The translations under genes were made by a program, and so were the position numbers. Shown piece by piece: positions 25,830-34,229 of a DNA stretch of 38,222 bases. The notes beneath the pieces were generated by a model that did no database searches, was not told the DNA's origin, and saw only the letters and a program-made list of their open reading frames with translations. The stretch is from Bacteriovorax sp. (GTDB lineage Bacteria > Bdellovibrionota > Bacteriovoracia > Bacteriovoracales > Bacteriovoracaceae), in contig JACMPM010000121.1 in assembly GCA_014377485.1 (NCBI GenBank), positions 1 through 38,222 of the forward strand, read 5' to 3'. Positions within the stretch are counted from its first letter, which is position 1; each line of letters starts with the position of its first letter.

Positions 25830-26660
25830 ATGAATTTGACTAAAACTATTCAACTATTCTTTCTTTCCACCATGGTCTTATCCAATATTGCTAGTGCTAA
25901 AGTCATTACTGATTTCGATGAAACCAAAATTCAAGCACCTTTTGTAGAATCCAATGAGGAATTTCTTCAAGATACTGTTTGTAAAACTCGCGACCATTTA
26001 AGATGGGACTATTGTTCTACTCGTTATGAAAATGGTGAGGAACAAATGAAGAGTTTTAAATTCAGCAACTATGGCGAAAATAAAATTGTCCCTAAAGCAG
26101 GTTTCGGTGTCGGTCGAGATTTTGAATTTATGTTCGAAGGTTTTGCCAGCTCTGATCTAGGACTTCTTATCTGGGATATGCCAGATGAAACTGAAAGCCA
26201 TGGCCACTTAAAATTAATGATGTTTTTTCCTCGTTTAGTAATGCCGGCCATCCGCTACGTTTCAGATGCAAATAAAGATTTAGTTATTGTAACGTTGCCA
26301 ACAAAAGAAGAAATAGTTTTTAACGGTAAAACTAAAGAAGTGGTAAGCGGAGTTATTGCAGAAGCTCCTATCATGCAAGATAAAGCTGGAAATGCTTTAA
26401 ACCCGGGTCTTACTTATAACGGTTCAGGAGTTGTTGTTGAAGCAGACCGACTGGCCGATTATCCGGTTGGACTAGCATCTCAAAAAAATAATATCGCGAC
26501 CATCAGCAAGAAGGGATATAAGAATTGCAAAATACCTGTAAAAGATCTTTGGTATACTGATGACAATAAAGGTGGAAATGTATTTTTTAATAAAAAGTAC
26601 GTAACTGACAAATCTTTTGACATGCTTTTAAAACAGAAATGTAAATTTTCGATGTACTAA
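25830..26660 (+). CDS. Exported protein of unknown function, short paralogue of the 24167 protein
   Basis: This 276-residue protein has a Sec signal peptide (residues 1-23, ...NIASA) and AGGAGA 6 bases before the ATG. Its body (about 100-276) is beta-rich and homologous by eye to the C-terminal half of the divergent gene: SHGHLKLMMFFPRLVMPA, then the VIFN/GKTKEVVSGVIAEAPI block, YNGSGVVVEADRLADYP and CKIPVKDLWY. It contains four or so Cys, two probably paired. The two genes share a 136-bp promoter gap and probably arose by duplication with inversion, or a domain was added to one copy. No function can be assigned. Confidence 0.85.
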   Translation: MNLTKTIQLFFLSTMVLSNIASAKVITDFDETKIQAPFVESNEEFLQDTVCKTRDHLRWDYCSTRYENGEEQMKSFKFSNYGENKIVPKAGFGVGRDFEFMFEGFASSDLGLLIWDMPDETESHGHLKLMMFFPRLVMPAIRYVSDANKDLVIVTLPTKEEIVFNGKTKEVVSGVIAEAPIMQDKAGNALNPGLTYNGSGVVVEADRLADYPVGLASQKNNIATISKKGYKNCKIPVKDLWYTDDNKGGNVFFNKKYVTDKSFDMLLKQKCKFSMY

Positions 26661-26667
26661 TTTCCAG

Positions 26668-26694
26668 ACTTCCCCCTAAATGATGGGGGGAAGT
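26668..26694. terminator. Strong GC hairpin between convergent genes, overlapping the SGNH coding end
   Basis: ACTTCCCCC (26668-26676) pairs with GGGGGAAGT (26686-26694) around a 9-base loop that holds the SGNH stop codon. The right arm encodes the last codons of the SGNH protein. On the plus strand a weak T-run (ttcttta) follows; no T-run follows on the minus side. Confidence 0.6.
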
Positions 26695-27365
26695 TCTTTA
26701 ATATTTGCGATAATATTTAAAATTTGAATGCTGACTTTGCTTCCCCATTCCGCAGATAAACTCGGTGAGTAATGAATCCCCTCTTTTTCATTCGAAGGAA
26801 ATTTAGTCAGCAAAAGACTATCGATATAATGACAATTATTTTTCTTAGCTAACTCAATCAATAATTGATTTGTTTCAACTAATTTTTCTTTGGTTACAAT
26901 TTTTGAATTGGCATCTGGTGGCCCAATCCAAATACAAATACTTTTATCTACATTTATAGTCTTCATCATTGTTACAATGCTTAAGGTATAATTTTTTGGT
27001 TTTTCTCCAGCTGCGATATTAGTTCCCAGTTGGACAATGGTGACTTCGGGGCGATATCTTGCTAGTTCATCAGAAATTTTAGGCGTCTGATGCTCCTTCG
27101 ATCTACTCTCATCACTCCCGTCTTTTTTCCAAAATCCACAGACTGTTTTTTCATAACCATTTTTGCCAAGCCAGGTACTCGGAGTCGATCCACAACTCGA
27201 TTCCATAATTACATGATCAGAAATAGTCGATAATTTTTTTTCGATAACTGTGCCTAGTCTCCCATAGCTATGAGAATCTCCAACATAAAGAATGGTAGGA
27301 TTTAATTCAGCTCGCAGTGTGCCGGATATCAAAAAAGGAATGACAAATATAAATTTTAACTTCAT
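26676..27365 (-). CDS. Exported SGNH/GDSL-type hydrolase
   Basis: A signal peptide (residues 1-19, ...ISGTLRA) is followed by SGNH blocks: block I ILYVGDSHSYG (Ser31), block III LGTNIAAGE (Asn near 115), WIGPPDANS, and block V with GIHYSPSLSAEWG (the His near 195; Asp is replaced by the preceding residues EKEG, so the usual DxxH is altered to xxGIH). Family members are esterases, lipases or O-acetyl-sugar esterases; the export and the GDSH variant suggest a cell-wall or polysaccharide acyl group (inference). No Shine-Dalgarno is evident before the ATG. It is convergent with the 25830 gene and its last codons form one arm of the intergenic hairpin. Confidence 0.8.
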   Translation of the reverse strand: MKLKFIFVIPFLISGTLRAELNPTILYVGDSHSYGRLGTVIEKKLSTISDHVIMESSCGSTPSTWLGKNGYEKTVCGFWKKDGSDESRSKEHQTPKISDELARYRPEVTIVQLGTNIAAGEKPKNYTLSIVTMMKTINVDKSICIWIGPPDANSKIVTKEKLVETNQLLIELAKKNNCHYIDSLLLTKFPSNEKEGIHYSPSLSAEWGSKVSIQILNIIANIKELPPII

Positions 27366-27433
27366 AAAATGTTTTTAGCATAAGATAATACTTCCAAGCT
27401 AACATATGAAATTAATATAGGGAAAAAACTGAA

Positions 27434-29611
27434 TTAAGATTTTCTTTTTGCCACTTGAAGCTTCTCATAACTAGCAATCAGCTTTAGATGCTTCTCAAGC
27501 CCTTCCAACTTCATACTCGTTTTTGTAAGACCAAAAAAACTCACTTCCCCAGTGATAGTTCCAAGAGCATTGTTCAATGTCTCTGCACTAAACATTCTGG
27601 TCATATTAGGCACGTAATCTTCAATATCAAGTTCCTCATTAAGAGTGATATCAAGAATCGTATTAACGGCCTGGTAGTATCTTCTACGATCATTTGAATT
27701 GTCGTTGAACGTAATAAACATTTCAACTAATTCTTTCGCTTCTTCAAACCGCTGAAGCGCTAAAAGAGATAGACATTTTAGTTCACCAATATTCAACTGG
27801 CCCCAAACAGTATTTTCGTCGAATGCCACACCAATCAATTCCGCAATTTTAGTGTAATTATCGAGTTCACTTTCATCTAAATTAGAAACTAATTTTAAAA
27901 GGGCGTTGTCATCTAATGAGTGTAAGTTAAGAATGTCTGATCTAAAGCCTATCGCTTTATTATGATTATCCCAAATAAGGTCAGTTGGCTCATAGATTTC
28001 AGAATATCCAGGAACTAAAATCCTACAGGCCTTAACACCTAATTCTTCATAATCAGCGATATAAACTTCTTTTTCCAATTGTTTGAGAATGTTCATTAGA
28101 TAATTATTTTCATCTTCCGTTGTGCCCGAGAAATCCCATTCAGAAAATTCAAAATCATTTTTTTCACTGAAGAATTTCCAAGAAATAACACCAGTTGAAT
28201 CGACAAAGTGATCGATAATATTATTGTGCTCGCAGATAGCATTTTGATTAAAAGTTGGCGGAGATAAAACATTGAAGCCTTCAAAGCTTCTTCCTTGAAG
28301 AAGTTCAGTTAAACTTCGCTCAAGTGCCACTTCGAATTTCGGATGAGCTCCAAAAGAAGCAAATACCCCACCATTTTTTGGATTCATCAAAGTGACACAC
28401 ATAACGGGAAATTTTCCACCTAAAGAAGCATCTTTAACGACAATCGGAAATCCTTCCGCTTCTAATTTATTAATCCCTTCTAAAATATTAGGATATTTTT
28501 CTAAAACACTTTTTGGAACATCCGGAAGAGTAATTTCTTCGAGAATAATTTGATTTTTTACCGCGCGTTCAAAAATTTCCGAAAGGCATTGAACTCGCGC
28601 TTCGTATTTTGTGTTTCCAGCACTCATGCCGTTACTTACGAATAAATTTCCGATTAGGTTTACTGGAATATAAATTGACTCGAGATCAGATTGGCGTACG
28701 TAAGGAAGAGCACAAATTCCGCGTTTACTATTTCCAGAATTTGTATCAATTAAATGAGAGGCCTTGAGTTCATTGTCTGGATTATAAAGAGCGAGAAGTC
28801 TTGCATCCATTAAACCTTCAGGCAGAGAATCTTTGGCCCCAGGTTTAAACCATTTTTCGCTTGGGTAATGAACGAAATCACCTTCTGCAATATCAAGACC
28901 TAGAAATTGATCATTGTACAAATAATTATTACTAATGCGTTCTAAGTATTCACCTAAGGCCGAACAAAGCGCAGCGTCTTTTGTCGTCCCTTTACCATTG
29001 GTAAAACACATTGGAGAATCGGCATCTCGAACATGGACTGACCACACGTTAGGTATAGGATTTCTCCAAGAAGCAATTTCGATTTTAATCCCTAAAGCCG
29101 CGATAAGGCCTGTCATATTATTGATTGTTTCTTCGAGCGAGCAATCCTTTCCTAAAATCATGGTCTTTGAATCGTGATCAGTTAAATGAGTGTACATCAA
29201 TCCAGAATCCTGTCCCAGGACATTTAGAGTTTCAATTTTAAACTCAGGAGATTGTTGAATAACTTTTTTTACTGTGCATCTGTCTATCGATTTGAGAATT
29301 CCCTCGCGGTCATGCTTTGATATACTCTCTGGCAACTCAACTTGAATATTAAAAATTTGTTTGTATCTATTTTCGGGATCAACAATATTGTTTTGTGTAA
29401 GTTTGATGTCTTCTGTCGGAATATTGCGAGCAATACAATAAACCTTCACAAAGTAGCCGGCGCAAAGGGCACTTGATGCTAAAAAATAATCGAATGGACT
29501 CGGAGCTGTCCCATCGCCCTTATAACGAATAGGTTGATCAGTGATCAGGCTAAAGTCATCGAACTTAGCTTCAAGTTTTAAATTATCTAGAAAACGAACG
29601 TTGATTTGCAT
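27434..29611 (-). CDS. OsmC-YcaO fusion protein
   Basis: I start at the ATG at 29611 (AAAAGG 6 bases before) and not at the in-frame ATG at 29647, giving 725 residues. Residues about 1-135 are an OsmC-like domain (DGTAPSPFDYFLASSALCAGYFVKVYC, with its redox Cys, and CTVKKVIQQSP with the second Cys). Residues about 160-560 are a YcaO domain with ATP-binding blocks SALGEYLERISNNY and GNTKYEARVQCLSEIFERA. A helical C-terminal domain (about 560-725) resembles a TPR. The architecture matches the known OsmC domain/YcaO domain family. YcaO enzymes activate amide backbones with ATP; E. coli YcaO has been linked to RimO methylthiolation of ribosomal protein S12. No peptide precursor gene is nearby and the C-terminus lacks a Pro-rich PxPxP tail, arguing against an azoline cluster. 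Confidence 0.93.
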   Translation of the reverse strand: MQINVRFLDNLKLEAKFDDFSLITDQPIRYKGDGTAPSPFDYFLASSALCAGYFVKVYCIARNIPTEDIKLTQNNIVDPENRYKQIFNIQVELPESISKHDREGILKSIDRCTVKKVIQQSPEFKIETLNVLGQDSGLMYTHLTDHDSKTMILGKDCSLEETINNMTGLIAALGIKIEIASWRNPIPNVWSVHVRDADSPMCFTNGKGTTKDAALCSALGEYLERISNNYLYNDQFLGLDIAEGDFVHYPSEKWFKPGAKDSLPEGLMDARLLALYNPDNELKASHLIDTNSGNSKRGICALPYVRQSDLESIYIPVNLIGNLFVSNGMSAGNTKYEARVQCLSEIFERAVKNQIILEEITLPDVPKSVLEKYPNILEGINKLEAEGFPIVVKDASLGGKFPVMCVTLMNPKNGGVFASFGAHPKFEVALERSLTELLQGRSFEGFNVLSPPTFNQNAICEHNNIIDHFVDSTGVISWKFFSEKNDFEFSEWDFSGTTEDENNYLMNILKQLEKEVYIADYEELGVKACRILVPGYSEIYEPTDLIWDNHNKAIGFRSDILNLHSLDDNALLKLVSNLDESELDNYTKIAELIGVAFDENTVWGQLNIGELKCLSLLALQRFEEAKELVEMFITFNDNSNDRRRYYQAVNTILDITLNEELDIEDYVPNMTRMFSAETLNNALGTITGEVSFFGLTKTSMKLEGLEKHLKLIASYEKLQVAKRKS

Positions 29612-29740
29612 ATTGGACCTTTTTATAAATATCGTTTCATCTACCATTTAATTCATATAAATTCCTCAAAACATGTAAAAAATACCATTATCAGAGTGTA
29701 ACCGACACCTCATACCAAAAAACTATTTAGGAACTTTGCT

Positions 29741-30301
29741 AGGATTAAATTTATTAAAAAGCTTATATCATTTGCACTTGCAGAGACTGCCAACTTGCCA
29801 ACAATGGCGGAAATGATGAGCGAAAACATCGTTTTAATTGACATTGCTACAGAGCGGATCGGAAACCTTACCCCCAGCTATCCTTGCTTGAAATTAAATA
29901 CTAATACACCTTCCAAATTGCCAACTTTAGGCGAGCGCGAAGGAGCCTAGTGTGATTGCAAATTCAAAAATGATCTTACCGAGATTCAATCGCAAGAATT
30001 TGCAATCACCAGTGGTAATGATAATTTTCTTCACGGGGCATTTTATTTAGGCCCTGAAGGAAAATTAAAATTCACTATGGCCTCAACTAGATTTATTAAA
30101 ATAACAATAAAAGATGGATATAGAAGTCGGGATGAGCTTACGTGGAGTAAATTTTCTTTTCCAATGAAGTGCAAAACTTTAGTAATCAAACCTTATATTG
30201 GTTTTGAAAGACACGAGACTCCTATGGATACTGAATATGGAAAAAATACCATCAACCCTTATGAAACTTATAATACTGTTGGCCTTAGAGTAAAATGGTA
30301 A
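29741..30301 (+). pseudogene. Decayed outer-membrane-protein-like gene
   Basis: One reading frame runs from about 29702 through an in-frame TAG (29948-29950) to TAA at 30299-30301. The second part (29951-30301) reads like the C-terminal strands of a beta-barrel: alternating hydrophobic residues, several aromatic residues and a terminal ...GLRVKW. The first part (FIKKLISFALAETANL, TMAEMMSENIVLIDIATERI) has some signal-like character but no start codon or RBS. An internal ATG at 30077 has no ribosome site, so a 74-residue independent gene is unlikely. I read the region as a remnant. Confidence is moderate for the 3' part and low for the 5' part. Confidence 0.45.
29952..30009. repeat. Perfect 14-bp inverted repeat with 30-bp spacer
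   Basis: GTGATTGCAAATTC (29952-29965) is the exact reverse complement of GAATTTGCAATCAC (29996-30009). It begins one base after the in-frame TAG of the decayed barrel gene. The transcript could fold as a 14-bp stem. Confidence 0.85.
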
Positions 30302-30303
30302 TA

Positions 30304-30329
30304 AAAAAGGGAACCAAGGCTCCCTTTTT
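30304..30329. terminator. Bidirectional intrinsic terminator
   Basis: AAAAAGGGA (30304-30312) pairs with TCCCTTTTT (30321-30329) around an 8-base loop. The A- and T-runs serve both the remnant (plus) and the papain-like gene ending at 30351 (minus). Confidence 0.85.
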
Positions 30330-30350
30330 ATTACTAATTAATTTTTAAAA

Positions 30351-31829
30351 CTAGTTTTTAGTTGTAATAACTTCTTTATTAGAGACTGCAGTCACCATTT
30401 TGCCGGCAAATGGAGTTTCAGCTGTATAATAAAGTGTGTAAGTTCCATTTGGAACTGTGTTTGTTCTAAATCCTAAACGCATTTGTTCCACAACTTCATC
30501 AGTCACTCTTTTAGCAACAACCAATCCTTTAGAATCTTCAACATAGAAAGTTACTTTTTGAGGAATAACCGGAATTGCTTTAACATCAATATCAAATTCA
30601 ATTCTTCCACTTTGAGGTTTCTTTAAATCAATTCCAGAAGCTCCAGTAAATAAAATAGTTGTAGTTGGTTCATGATTTAAGACTAAAAAATCTCTTACTT
30701 GAGATATTTTTGAATTAGATTTTGCATACACTTCATAACGTCCATCTTTCAAGCTTGTTGTATCGACAGATAATTCACAAGCAGTGTTTGCACTTTGACA
30801 AGCAACTGTGTTGATACTATCAGTATCACCTTTAATTACAACTTCACTTGGAGCGGCTTTTGCTAGAGCAACTTGAATAACTTTTGATCCAGAAACGTAT
30901 TCATGACTAGCTGGTGATTGGATAGAAATATAATTATCTTCTGCAGCAGTTTGATACGCCCATGTATTGTCAGCAATACCTGATTTATCATCATAAGATA
31001 CGCGGATGAATCCGTTTTCTCCCCAATCTGCTCCCCAAGAGTTACGCACAATCCAGTATCTTCCATCATCGTTAAATCCAACAAGAGAAACTGCATGTCC
31101 ACCAACTGATTTTCTGCTTACTGATTTGTAAATCCCAGAGCTATAAACCAGGAAGTCTTCATAAACTGTTAGTGTAGTAACCAGTGGACCTTTTTTTAAT
31201 GCTTCTTTTACTTTTGTTGCAGATCCACCGGCAAAACTTGGTGAATTAGAACCAGTAATTTTATAAGTACGCTCAGCTTGGTTTTCGCAGAAATTCTTTT
31301 TACACTGAACATCTTGTCCTGTTGACCCTGATTCATAGGGAGCGCAAGCTGCATCAACTATACCTTGTTTTTTTAACATGCTGGCAGCAGATGATGGTTG
31401 CCATCCGTAATCACAAGCTCCGCCACCGCAATTAAAAAGTTGTTGAGGTGAAAAACTTGGAATTAACCAAGTTAAACCTGAGTTGATTCTGTATGTAGCT
31501 TCAAGAGTTGCAACAGCAGCAAAGGCCACGCATGAACCACAATTTCCTTGATTCATTACTGATCCTAGCCAATTTGTTCCATTTACATTTCGCCAGTCCA
31601 TAGACTCATTGGCCTTATTTCTATCTTCAAAAAGAGCGTTTCCGGTAGGACGATCCGTTGATCCCAAAAGTCTCTTGATTTCAATATCACTCATACGAGA
31701 AATTGAATTATCACGAGCTATCCAACCAGCATGGTTCTTCTGGATAAGCATATTTATATTGTTAATATTAACTGAGGCTGAAGCCGACAGAGCGCTTCCA
31801 AGCAGAAGCATCGCCAGAAATTTTTTCAC
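30351..31829 (-). CDS. Secreted papain-like (C1A) cysteine protease with C-terminal Ig-like region
   Basis: A signal peptide (residues 1-18) is followed by a short propeptide (about 19-75), a C1A catalytic domain (about 76-300) and a beta-rich C-terminal extension (about 300-492). The catalytic set is complete: Gln94 in MNQGNCGSC, Cys100, His245 in GGHAVSLVG and Asn263 in RNSWGADWG. Extra Cys (CGGGACDYG, CKKNFC) suit the family's disulfides. The start is GTG at 31829 with AAGGA 7 bases before. Such proteases digest host or prey protein; here this fits a predatory lifestyle (inference). The C-terminal domain may bind a surface. The stop lies just past the terminator shared with the remnant. 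Confidence 0.93.
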   Translation of the reverse strand: MKKFLAMLLLGSALSASASVNINNINMLIQKNHAGWIARDNSISRMSDIEIKRLLGSTDRPTGNALFEDRNKANESMDWRNVNGTNWLGSVMNQGNCGSCVAFAAVATLEATYRINSGLTWLIPSFSPQQLFNCGGGACDYGWQPSSAASMLKKQGIVDAACAPYESGSTGQDVQCKKNFCENQAERTYKITGSNSPSFAGGSATKVKEALKKGPLVTTLTVYEDFLVYSSGIYKSVSRKSVGGHAVSLVGFNDDGRYWIVRNSWGADWGENGFIRVSYDDKSGIADNTWAYQTAAEDNYISIQSPASHEYVSGSKVIQVALAKAAPSEVVIKGDTDSINTVACQSANTACELSVDTTSLKDGRYEVYAKSNSKISQVRDFLVLNHEPTTTILFTGASGIDLKKPQSGRIEFDIDVKAIPVIPQKVTFYVEDSKGLVVAKRVTDEVVEQMRLGFRTNTVPNGTYTLYYTAETPFAGKMVTAVSNKEVITTKN

Positions 31830-31939
31830 AGTATCATCCTTGATAATAGGAAATTCTATTATTCAATTACAAGGTATCGCGCAATTTTCCGCAATCAAAT
31901 GATATTGATATAAACTTACTTTAGAAGTGAAGACGTCGG

Positions 31940-33169
31940 TTATTTCTCTTTAATGTAAGTCGTTCCATAAATATTTTTTAAAAGATCAGATTTTTTAACA
32001 TAAGCATAACCCGAGCTTGAATCACAAAGAACATTCGGGTTTCTAGCAATAGGTGGATTAGCTTCACGACAAGCATGCATTTTCGCGTAAATAATCTCTG
32101 CATTCGCTAACGAACGAGTATCGTTAGTACACTTTGCATAATTGGGATTTTCAACATTATAGATATCACAAGAATTTCCCCAAGAATTGCGCAAAATATA
32201 TTCGACTTCACAAGTTTTAGGATTGAAACGTTTTCCTACTAAACTAGAGGCATGAGGAGACGACTTTTTTTCATCAGGATTCAAAAGAAAACCTGCAAAA
32301 TAAATAATTCCGGCCGGAGTACCCTTGTCTAGTGCTTCGTCGGCAGTCTCAAGAAGTTCAAGTGGTGTGCGACTTTGATATTTCGAATTAAATTTTGGAT
32401 TTTTTGGATCATTGAGAGTTTCATTTTTTATTACCGGTTGATCTTTTTGGAAAAAACTAGAACTGAATCTTTTTTTACAGGCAGTAGCTGCCAATCTATT
32501 TATTGCATTTTCTTTTTCAGTAAAAAGTAAAATAGTATTAATGGTTCTGGCCGTTAAGCTGGGAAATAATTTTTGAATTTTTAGAAGACTATTACAAGTT
32601 TTTACATCAGTTTCATCAAATACAATTTTTAGCATTTCGTCTAAATTGCATTTGCCCTTCTGGGCACAACGACTATCTTGAACATAACCAAAATTCTCAG
32701 AAGGTAAATCCTTCTCAAAACAAAAACCACTTTTTTTAGCTATATTAAGGGCCTCTACAATCAAGCCGCTTTCTGCTACAACATTTTTTTTATATTTAAT
32801 TGCAAGTTCATTTGAGTCCTTTGCAACAACTCCTTTTAAATAATCTCCTTTCATCATCCTGTTAAAAAAAGTCGATATACCTACTGCAGAAACAGCAAAT
32901 TTGCCGCTCCTGTAATCTGCATTCCGATCAGGCCTGATAACTTCTATCGCTCGAGTTTTATAAAGATAATGAGTCAACAAATCTGCAGAAGTAAATCCAT
33001 AGCACCATCCAATAGAATCCTGGTCCCTGAGCGGGCCCATTTCTGAGCGAAGATCTACTGCTTTAATCATTTTATCTTCTGGAAGTGCGTTTGGACATAA
33101 GTTATCTGCCAGAAGAATTTGAGAAAACAAAATAAATGTGCACAATAAAACAATCGGTCTAATCGACAT
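31940..33169 (-). CDS. Secreted divergent papain-like cysteine protease
   Basis: A signal peptide (residues 1-21) leads directly into the catalytic domain, with almost no propeptide. Gln50 and Cys56 lie in PLRDQDSIGWCYGFTSADLL, His306 in SPHASSLVG and Asn328 in RNSWGNSC. The 250 residues between Cys and His are far more than the about 135 of classical papain, with a helical insert (about 130-280) containing several Cys. This architecture is known among delta-proteobacterial C1-like peptidases. The ATG overlaps the upstream stop by 11 bases (ATGTCGATTAG), so it is coupled to the small Cys protein, which may be a partner or inhibitor (inference). It ends 111 bp before the GTG of the other papain gene. 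Confidence 0.85.
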   Translation of the reverse strand: MSIRPIVLLCTFILFSQILLADNLCPNALPEDKMIKAVDLRSEMGPLRDQDSIGWCYGFTSADLLTHYLYKTRAIEVIRPDRNADYRSGKFAVSAVGISTFFNRMMKGDYLKGVVAKDSNELAIKYKKNVVAESGLIVEALNIAKKSGFCFEKDLPSENFGYVQDSRCAQKGKCNLDEMLKIVFDETDVKTCNSLLKIQKLFPSLTARTINTILLFTEKENAINRLAATACKKRFSSSFFQKDQPVIKNETLNDPKNPKFNSKYQSRTPLELLETADEALDKGTPAGIIYFAGFLLNPDEKKSSPHASSLVGKRFNPKTCEVEYILRNSWGNSCDIYNVENPNYAKCTNDTRSLANAEIIYAKMHACREANPPIARNPNVLCDSSSGYAYVKKSDLLKNIYGTTYIKEK

Positions 33170-33578
33170 ACTTCACTTTCAATGTAAGGGCCGCAATATC
33201 CATATATGAGCCATCATTAAAAATACAGCGGGAAGATTTAATCCAAAATTCTCCATCCCAGTACTCAATGAATTGAGGAATACCATTTAATAAATCGCAA
33301 ACCCTAAATCCAGGAGACCCTGATTTAACTTGGACATCTTTATGCTTCAGGAGAAAAGGACCAGGCAGATTGATAGTACACTCTTTATTTTCAGCGCACT
33401 TTTTAACAGAGGAAATTGAACGTAATAGACTGTCGTAACAGTAGCGATCTTGCAAAACAATCTCTTTAATCTTGTCGAGGTATTTAATTTTGCCGTCGAT
33501 ACAACCAGATTTCTCTGCTGCAAAAACTATTTGTGTTAATAATACTAAAAATATAAAAATAATTTGAATAGTTTTCAC
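33159..33578 (-). CDS. Small secreted Cys-containing protein coupled to the protease
   Basis: This 139-residue protein has a signal peptide (residues 1-20, ...TQIVFA) and six Cys in the mature part (CIDGKIKY, RYCYD, KKCAENKECTI, RVCDLL, SRCIFNDG). The C-terminal part reads like a small beta domain (IEYWDGEFWIKSS). I do not recognise the family. The start is GTG at 33578. It begins 10 bp after the stop of the decayed gene at 33589, and its 3' end overlaps the protease start by 11 bases, so all three once formed an operon. A protease inhibitor or chaperone is possible by position only. Confidence 0.75.
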   Translation of the reverse strand: MKTIQIIFIFLVLLTQIVFAAEKSGCIDGKIKYLDKIKEIVLQDRYCYDSLLRSISSVKKCAENKECTINLPGPFLLKHKDVQVKSGSPGFRVCDLLNGIPQFIEYWDGEFWIKSSRCIFNDGSYMDIAALTLKVKYVD

Positions 33579-33588
33579 TCAATTATTA

Positions 33589-34135
33589 TTACTTATGAGT
33601 GAACTTTTTGCAAAGATTGGCAGAATTAACCCCAGAGGAATTAAAATTCATCAAAACCATTATTCCTTGAAAAGATTTACCGGCCAATTCTGGAAATAAA
33701 AAATTAGTAGGAAACTTAATTGAAAGTACCTGTTCAGCTTCATTGAAATGAAGAATTCCAATTACTCCTAGATCAATCTCATCTCAATACGAATCTTAAA
33801 TCCAACTAGCTTAAATCCACTGGTTGCCAATTGGTCTATAAGAACAAATTTCTTCACCTAAGGAATGATTCTGACATCCCAGCAACTCTAAAGTAGTTAA
33901 CCTTATCGCTATAGTATTGTCTGACTTTAGGAAAATTAAACTCTTAAAAACAATTAATCCTGGGAAAAACCCAGCTTGGTAAAACGTAAAAAAGTGAAGT
34001 TTAAATTATGAGTTGCGCAGCTTCCAATTTTATAAGAATACACTAATTCTTCCCGATTTCCGGTTTCTGCGTAGCTATTAGCACAAAAAGATAAAACAAA
34101 AGAAATTAAAAGTATAAAATAGTAATGAAATTCAT
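33589..34135 (-). pseudogene. Decayed gene for a small secreted protein, first in the protease operon
   Basis: An AGGA lies 9 bases before an ATG at 34135, but the signal-peptide-like frame (FHYYFILLISFVLSFCANSY, then AETGNREELVYSYKIGSCAT) is reached only with a one-base shift in the first codons. It then hits TAA, continues in another frame (SLIFLKSDNTIAIRLTTLEL, then HSLGEEICSYRPIGNQW), and ends in a third stretch (LHFNEAEQVLSIKFPTNFLF, then SANLCKKFTHK, stop at 33589-33591). I count at least three frameshifts or stops. The product would have been about 180 residues, exported, of unknown family. This accounts for most of the 651-base gap between 33578 and 34230. Confidence 0.65.
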
Positions 34136-34229
34136 AGAAATAAGTCCTAGCCTATAAAAAAGTGCCGAGCTACACTAAACCCGCTAGAAGCACTATCTCT
34201 AAAGCACACAAATATTTTGGGAGGCCTTG

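Noticed and set aside
27434-29611. A thiazole/oxazole-modified peptide cluster
   Set aside because: There is a YcaO domain but no precursor peptide, dehydrogenase or export gene nearby, and the domain fusion matches a housekeeping-type family.
30077-30301. A separate 74-residue gene
   Set aside because: The same frame continues upstream of the ATG to an in-frame TAG, no ribosome site is present, and the product looks like the end of a barrel. I kept it as part of a remnant.
33960-33974. CTGGG-AAAAA-CCCAG hairpin as a terminator
   Set aside because: The stem is only five pairs, has no T-run and lies inside the decayed gene.
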